Shown here piece by piece: positions 6,575-8,785 of a stretch of DNA of 8,785 nt. Numbering within the stretch: the stretch's first letter is position 1; each line of letters begins with the position of its first letter. This stretch comes from an uncultured Clostridia bacterium. Its GTDB lineage: Bacteria > Bacillota > Clostridia > Christensenellales > UBA1242. A model generated the notes under the pieces. It was not told the origin of the DNA. It did no database searches and saw nothing but the letters and a program-made list of their open reading frames with translations. The position numbers and the translations under genes are program-made. The DNA lies in assembly GCA_947630075.1 (NCBI GenBank), contig CANRGF010000033.1:1-8785 (forward strand), written 5' to 3'.

Positions 6575-7237
6575 ATGCAATATCTTTATTATATATTGTT
6601 AGGAGTTATAAGTTATTTTATTGGCAACATAAACTTTGCGCGCATTATTTCTAAAATTTTAAAAGGTGATGTAACCAAATCGGGCAGCGGCAATCCGGGC
6701 ACGCTAAACACTTGGCGAACATTTGGTTTTTGGCCGGGCATTTTCACCTTCGTTTTTGATATGATAAAAGGGCTCGCTCCGTGCTTGGTGGCTTATTTTT
6801 GCTTTGGGCATATTTCGGGTTGTAATGCAGAAATTGCACTTTATGTGGCGGGTTTTTCAGTGGTGCTTGGGCACATTTTTCCAGTCATCTTCAAATTTAA
6901 AGGTGGAAAGGGCATAGCCACGGCAATAGGTGTGTTTTTAGTGGCGAATTGGAGGGTTGCATTGATTGCTTTTGTTGTTATGATTATTGGCATGCTTTTT
7001 ATTAAATATGCGTCAATTTTCACACTTGGTTTTGTGCTTGCAATGAGCATTGTGGAAATATGCTTGTGCAATCCTGCAAATTGGGTGAACTATATTTTAA
7101 TTTCCGGCATTTTAATATTAGTCTTTTGGGCACATCGCTCAAACATTAAAAAACTTTTCACGGGCAAAGAAAATAAAACAGAATTATGGGCAATGGTAAA
7201 AGGCTTATTCAAAAAGAAAGAGAAAAAAGATAATTAG
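6575..7237 (+). CDS. plsY: Acyl-phosphate:glycerol-3-phosphate acyltransferase PlsY
   Basis: A 220-residue integral membrane enzyme that transfers an acyl group from acyl-phosphate, made by PlsX, to glycerol-3-phosphate, giving lysophosphatidic acid, the first step of phospholipid synthesis. All three PlsY loop motifs are present: SGSGNPGTLNTWRTFG (36-51, the glycerol-phosphate site; most relatives read SGN-x-G-A-T-N), GHIFPVIFKFKGGKGIAT (99-116) and HRSNIKKLFTGKENK (187-201). Several hydrophobic helices separate them, and the C-terminus is a Lys-rich cytoplasmic tail. Start: ATG 6575, preceded by GTGAGG; the frame is open further upstream to a TTG at 6521, but that TTG is the -35 of the promoter. 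The length is slightly above the usual 190-215. plsX and other lipid genes are not beside it. Confidence 0.92.
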   Translation: MQYLYYILLGVISYFIGNINFARIISKILKGDVTKSGSGNPGTLNTWRTFGFWPGIFTFVFDMIKGLAPCLVAYFCFGHISGCNAEIALYVAGFSVVLGHIFPVIFKFKGGKGIATAIGVFLVANWRVALIAFVVMIIGMLFIKYASIFTLGFVLAMSIVEICLCNPANWVNYILISGILILVFWAHRSNIKKLFTGKENKTELWAMVKGLFKKKEKKDN

Positions 7238-7404
7238 ATTTTGCAATATACATTGCAACCATAATAGAAGGATGTCTTTCATACATACCTTATTGAAAGA
7301 GATATATTAAGAGAAAACACAAGGTGTTGTCGCTTAATAGGAGTGACAATCACCTAAAAATGAAGTTTTTGTGTCAACAAAAACGATAAAGGAAGGAGAG
7401 CAAT
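7238..7404 (+). promoter_or_regulatory. Structured region of unknown class between plsY and tatD
   Basis: No protein gene is supported in this gap, but it is dense in perfect inverted repeats: TTGCAAT/ATTGCAA (7241-7258), TCTTTCA/TGAAAGA (7275-7300), a 13-bp stem with one bulged base (7322-7334 / 7342-7355, loop TAATAGG) and GTTTTTGT/ACAAAAAC (7365-7384). Alternative pairings exclude some of these: TATTAAG/CTTAATA (7305-7311 / 7333-7339) with AACAC/GTGTT (7316-7328) compete with the 13-bp stem. No long T-run follows any stem, so none is a clear terminator. A weak -10 (TATATT, 7303-7308) has a poor -35. I match it to no known riboswitch or T-box. It could be a cis-regulatory leader of tatD, a small RNA, or the plsY 3' end. 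Confidence 0.45.
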
Positions 7405-8175
7405 TTGCTAGATACTCATTGCCATCTTAATGACGCACAATTTGACAATGATATTGAGGTGGTTGTCAACAGTTTTTTGCGTGCAGGTGGAGATAAAGCC
7501 ATTTGCGTTGCGTGGGATATTGAATCAAGCAAAAAAGCCGAGCAAATATCAAATAAATATGCGCAAATTTATTATTCAGTTGGAGTTCACCCAGACGAAG
7601 TGGCAGGTTTTAATTTAAATGAACTTGAAAATTTAATCAAAGCCGCACAATCTAAACAATCCAAACTTGTGGCAATCGGCGAGATTGGCTTAGATTATTT
7701 CCACAATAAAGAGAATAAGGCAGAGCAAAAGGCTGCGTTTATAAAGCAAATCGAACTTGCAAATAAATATCATTTGCCAATTATCATTCATTGCAGAGAA
7801 GCCTATGGCGACACACTAGAAGTTTTAAAACAATTTGCACCATTTGAGTATGGTGCTGTTATGCATTGTTATTCGGGCAGTTTGGAATATGCAAACGAAC
7901 TATTGCGTTTGGGCGTGAAAATTTCATTTACAGGCATAGTAACCTATAAAAATGCTGTCAATGTGAAAGAAGTTGCAAAAAACATTCCGCTTGATAGTTT
8001 CTTTTTGGAAACGGATTGCCCATATCTGTCCCCTGTTCCGCATCGTGGCGAACGCAACGAGCCGGCATTTGTCAAACATGTTGCCGAGCACATTGCCAAC
8101 CTAAGAAATATGATAGTGTCCGACCTAATTGCTGCCACAGATAGCAACGCCAAAAAGTTTTTCAATCTGATTTAA
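7405..8175 (+). CDS. tatD: TatD family metal-dependent deoxyribonuclease
   Basis: A 256-residue TIM-barrel hydrolase of the TatD family (YabD in B. subtilis): cytoplasmic, two-metal nucleases with DNase/3'-5' exonuclease activity linked to DNA repair and turnover. Metal ligands are all visible: His5 and His7 in DTHCHLND, Glu93 in GEIGLDY, His129 in IIIHCREA, His154 in MHCYSGS and Asp204 in ETDCPYLSPVPHRG. The length is standard and there is no truncation. The start is TTG at 7405, two codons before the DTHCH motif, with GGAAGGAG (7391-7398) six bases upstream; no ATG fits. The structured region at 7238-7404 precedes it. The rnmV-ksgA genes that often follow tatD in Firmicutes are absent here. 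Confidence 0.93.
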   Translation: MLDTHCHLNDAQFDNDIEVVVNSFLRAGGDKAICVAWDIESSKKAEQISNKYAQIYYSVGVHPDEVAGFNLNELENLIKAAQSKQSKLVAIGEIGLDYFHNKENKAEQKAAFIKQIELANKYHLPIIIHCREAYGDTLEVLKQFAPFEYGAVMHCYSGSLEYANELLRLGVKISFTGIVTYKNAVNVKEVAKNIPLDSFFLETDCPYLSPVPHRGERNEPAFVKHVAEHIANLRNMIVSDLIAATDSNAKKFFNLI

Positions 8176-8200
8176 AAGGTAAAAAAGTTTTAAAAAACTA

Positions 8201-8229
8201 TTGACAAAGCAAAAAATTTCATATATAAT
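8201..8229 (+). promoter_or_regulatory. Perfect consensus sigma-A promoter for the riboswitch-lipoprotein transcript
   Basis: TTGACA (8201-8206), 17 bp, TATAAT (8224-8229): both hexamers and the spacer match consensus exactly, the strongest promoter in the window. The predicted start is 8236, the first base of the P1 stem. A strong constitutive promoter ahead of a riboswitch suggests that control lies after initiation. Confidence 0.92.
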
Positions 8230-8235
8230 GTAAGC

Positions 8236-8336
8236 ATAAAAAGGGAGTAGTTTCATTGGAAACAATGTCCTTTGGGCGTCATCTCGAGTAATCTCCGCCC
8301 AAAAGAGTGAATTAGTTCATTAACAAGACTTTTTAT
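8236..8336 (+). ncRNA. yybP-ykoY type manganese riboswitch aptamer
   Basis: The yybP-ykoY family is known to bind Mn2+ and usually controls Mn exporters and TerC proteins. Seen: P1 of 8 perfect pairs, ATAAAAAG (8236-8243) with CTTTTTAT (8329-8336), next to GGGAGTAG (8243-8250), the family's GGGGAGUAG signature with one G fewer. Three hairpins complete a four-way junction: CATTG-GAAA-CAATG (8254-8267), TTTGGGCG/CGCCCAAA (8271-8278 / 8296-8303) with loop TCATCTCGAGTAATCTC, and AGTGAA/TTCATT (8306-8321). The 3' strand TAACAAGACTTTTT resembles the family's TAACGAGACCTTT end. Transcription is predicted to start at its first base. The assignment is from remembered consensus; a covariance-model search was not possible. 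Confidence 0.78.
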
Positions 8337-8367
8337 AGGTGCAAACTTATTTAAGGTCTTGTTTTTT
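8322..8367 (+). terminator. Riboswitch expression-platform terminator
   Basis: AACAAGAC (8322-8329) pairs perfectly with GTCTTGTT (8356-8363), extended by U-G, U-A, U-A to 11 pairs, followed by T8362-8367. The 5' arm is the conserved 3' strand of the aptamer, including the last base of P1, and the loop includes the rest of that strand. So P1 and the terminator exclude each other: ligand-stabilised P1 should allow read-through, the ON behaviour known for Mn2+ switches. The loop is large (about 20 nt). Confidence 0.7.
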
Positions 8368-8397
8368 GTTGATAAGGTCTTAAAATGCGAAGGTCTT
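8353..8397 (+). repeat. Three direct AAGGTCTT repeats in the leader
   Basis: AAGGTCTT occurs at 8353-8360, 8374-8381 and 8390-8397, with start-to-start spacings of 21 and 16. Each contains GTCTT, complementary to AAGAC (8325-8329) of the aptamer 3' strand. The first copy is the 3' arm of the terminator; the others could be alternative partners or simply copies. Confidence 0.6.
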
Positions 8398-8423
8398 ATT
8401 TTATTATGCTAGCAATAAAATAA
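8385..8423 (+). CDS. Possible 12-codon leader peptide
   Basis: ATG (8385) to TAA (8421-8423) would encode MRRSYFIMLAIK. AAGG at 8374-8377, part of the second AAGGTCTT repeat, lies 7 bases upstream, a good ribosome-site distance. The frame spans almost exactly the 11-bp hairpin 8395-8424, so ribosomes on it would open that hairpin and the long-range stem. A frame this short arises easily by chance, and no codon bias toward one amino acid suggests classical attenuation. Confidence 0.25.
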   Translation: MRRSYFIMLAIK

Positions 8424-8468
8424 GCTTAAATTTGCACCTTAAAATTAAACATTTTTAAGGGAGGATTT

Positions 8469-8785
8469 ATGAAAAAACGTTTAATTGGTTTAATGCTTGC
8501 CGGAGCAATGTTAACCGGTGTAGGTGCAATGGCAGGGTGCGAAGATAATTCACCCAATACTAACAATGTCGACAATAATAATATCTTTACAAATGCAAAA
8601 GAAAAATTGTCAGGAACAAATTTAATTGTGGCAGTTTATAAAAAGAAAATTGAGTTGCATAGAGCAGATATTTATTCAATTTATTACAACATTAATGGAG
8701 CAACCAGTGGCTATAGTTATGCTTATAATATTAACGATAGAATAGACTATAAATGTGGTAAACAAGACGATCTTACAAGAATGTA
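8469..8785 (+). CDS. Predicted lipoprotein of unknown function (3' truncated by window end)
   Basis: The first 105 codons of an open frame that runs off the window. The ATG at 8469 is set by AAGGGAGG (8457-8464) four bases upstream. The N-terminus is a lipoprotein signal peptide: MKKR, a hydrophobic Leu/Gly/Ala/Met stretch (5-22), then MAGC with the lipidated Cys at 24. Met at the -3 position is unusual, as Leu is preferred. Cleavage would anchor the protein on the outer face of the membrane. An Asp/Asn/Ser-rich linker follows (about 25-40), then a Tyr/Asn-rich region with no motif I recognise; YNINGATSGYSYAYNIND (about 76-93) suggests beta structure. It is the first gene after the putative manganese riboswitch, so a link to Mn2+ or other metal homeostasis or envelope stress is inferred only from that. 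The full length and any C-terminal domains are unseen. Confidence 0.8.
   Translation, partial: MKKRLIGLMLAGAMLTGVGAMAGCEDNSPNTNNVDNNNIFTNAKEKLSGTNLIVAVYKKKIELHRADIYSIYYNINGATSGYSYAYNINDRIDYKCGKQDDLTRM

Larger units (their letters stand above)
8337..8439 (+). other. Long-range stem and hairpin in the read-through leader
   Basis: AGGTGCAAA (8337-8345) pairs with TTTGCACCT (8431-8439), and after a 4-base bulge TTTAAG (8350-8355) pairs with CTTAAA (8425-8430). Directly inside lies a perfect 11-bp hairpin, CTTATTTTATT (8395-8405) / AATAAAATAAG (8414-8424), whose loop contains the palindrome GCTAGC. The structure uses bases from the terminator loop, so it can form only on read-through transcripts. 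It ends 17 bases before the lipoprotein ribosome site. Its role is unknown. Confidence 0.5.

Noticed and set aside
7272..7310. 12-codon frame MSFIHTLLKEIY in the tatD leader
   Set aside because: The AAGG ribosome-like sequence directly touches the ATG, too close to work, and the region is better explained by RNA pairing.
7238..7404. T-box or other known riboswitch before tatD
   Set aside because: No T-box sequence (TGGNACC) and no specifier-stem layout, and none of the known aptamer signatures I looked for is present.
120..8175. Many other open frames of 60-110 codons overlapping the assigned genes on both strands
   Set aside because: They lie wholly within well-supported genes in other frames, lack ribosome sites and have no recognisable domains.
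8186..8199. AGTTTTAAAAAACT palindrome after tatD as a terminator
   Set aside because: Only A/T pairs with almost no loop and no following T-run; it sits directly before a consensus -35 and may just be AT-rich promoter-flanking DNA.
8353..8397. AAGGTCTT repeats as a CRISPR array or iterons
   Set aside because: Units are only 8 bases, spacing is uneven, and they lie inside an mRNA leader with matching structure.

Overview
The window looks like chromosomal DNA of a low-GC Gram-positive bacterium of the Clostridia type. It is visibly AT-rich, it uses Shine-Dalgarno sites of the GGAGG kind next to sigma-A-type promoters, and it carries an acyl-phosphate-dependent PlsY, a double-GTPase Der, a FeoA/FeoB pair and a TrhP-type U32 protein. 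The standard genetic code is used, with TGG for Trp and no internal TGA. The organism cannot be named from sequence alone; an uncultured gut-type Clostridia lineage is a guess.

Layout. Bases 1-50 hold the last codons of an upstream gene, possibly TrmR, and its terminator. Bases 85-2266 form a unit with a leaderless-type promoter, a U32 tRNA-hydroxylation protein (TrhP family) and a diacylglycerol/lipid kinase abutting its stop codon, closed by a terminator. Bases 2271-4690 carry the ferrous iron transporter feoA-feoB behind an 18-bp dyad that may be a metalloregulator operator. A small helical protein of unknown function (4699-4986, minus strand) runs convergent to feoB, and its terminator lies inside the end of the feoB reading frame. 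Its consensus promoter faces the promoter of der across a perfect 8-4-8 dyad. der (5097-6416) has the same leaderless promoter design as the U32 gene and ends in a terminator. plsY has its own promoter. It is followed by a 167-base gap full of competing hairpins that leads into tatD, which starts at TTG.

The most interesting part is 8201-8785. A perfect sigma-A promoter (TTGACA, 17 bp, TATAAT) starts a leader of about 230 nt whose first 100 nt fit the yybP-ykoY manganese riboswitch: the GGGAGTAG motif, a four-way junction, and a TAACAAGACTTTTT 3' strand that closes P1. That 3' strand is shared with a downstream terminator hairpin, giving a plausible ON switch. The controlled gene is not a known metal exporter but an unrecognised Asn-rich lipoprotein, cut by the window end. 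Between terminator and gene lie three AAGGTCTT repeats, a possible 12-codon reading frame and a long-range stem.

Most protein genes are housekeeping (tRNA modification, ribosome assembly, phospholipid synthesis, DNA repair, iron uptake). The novelty is in the regulation: leaderless mRNAs for two genes, two elaborate leaders, and a putative Mn2+-responsive lipoprotein.
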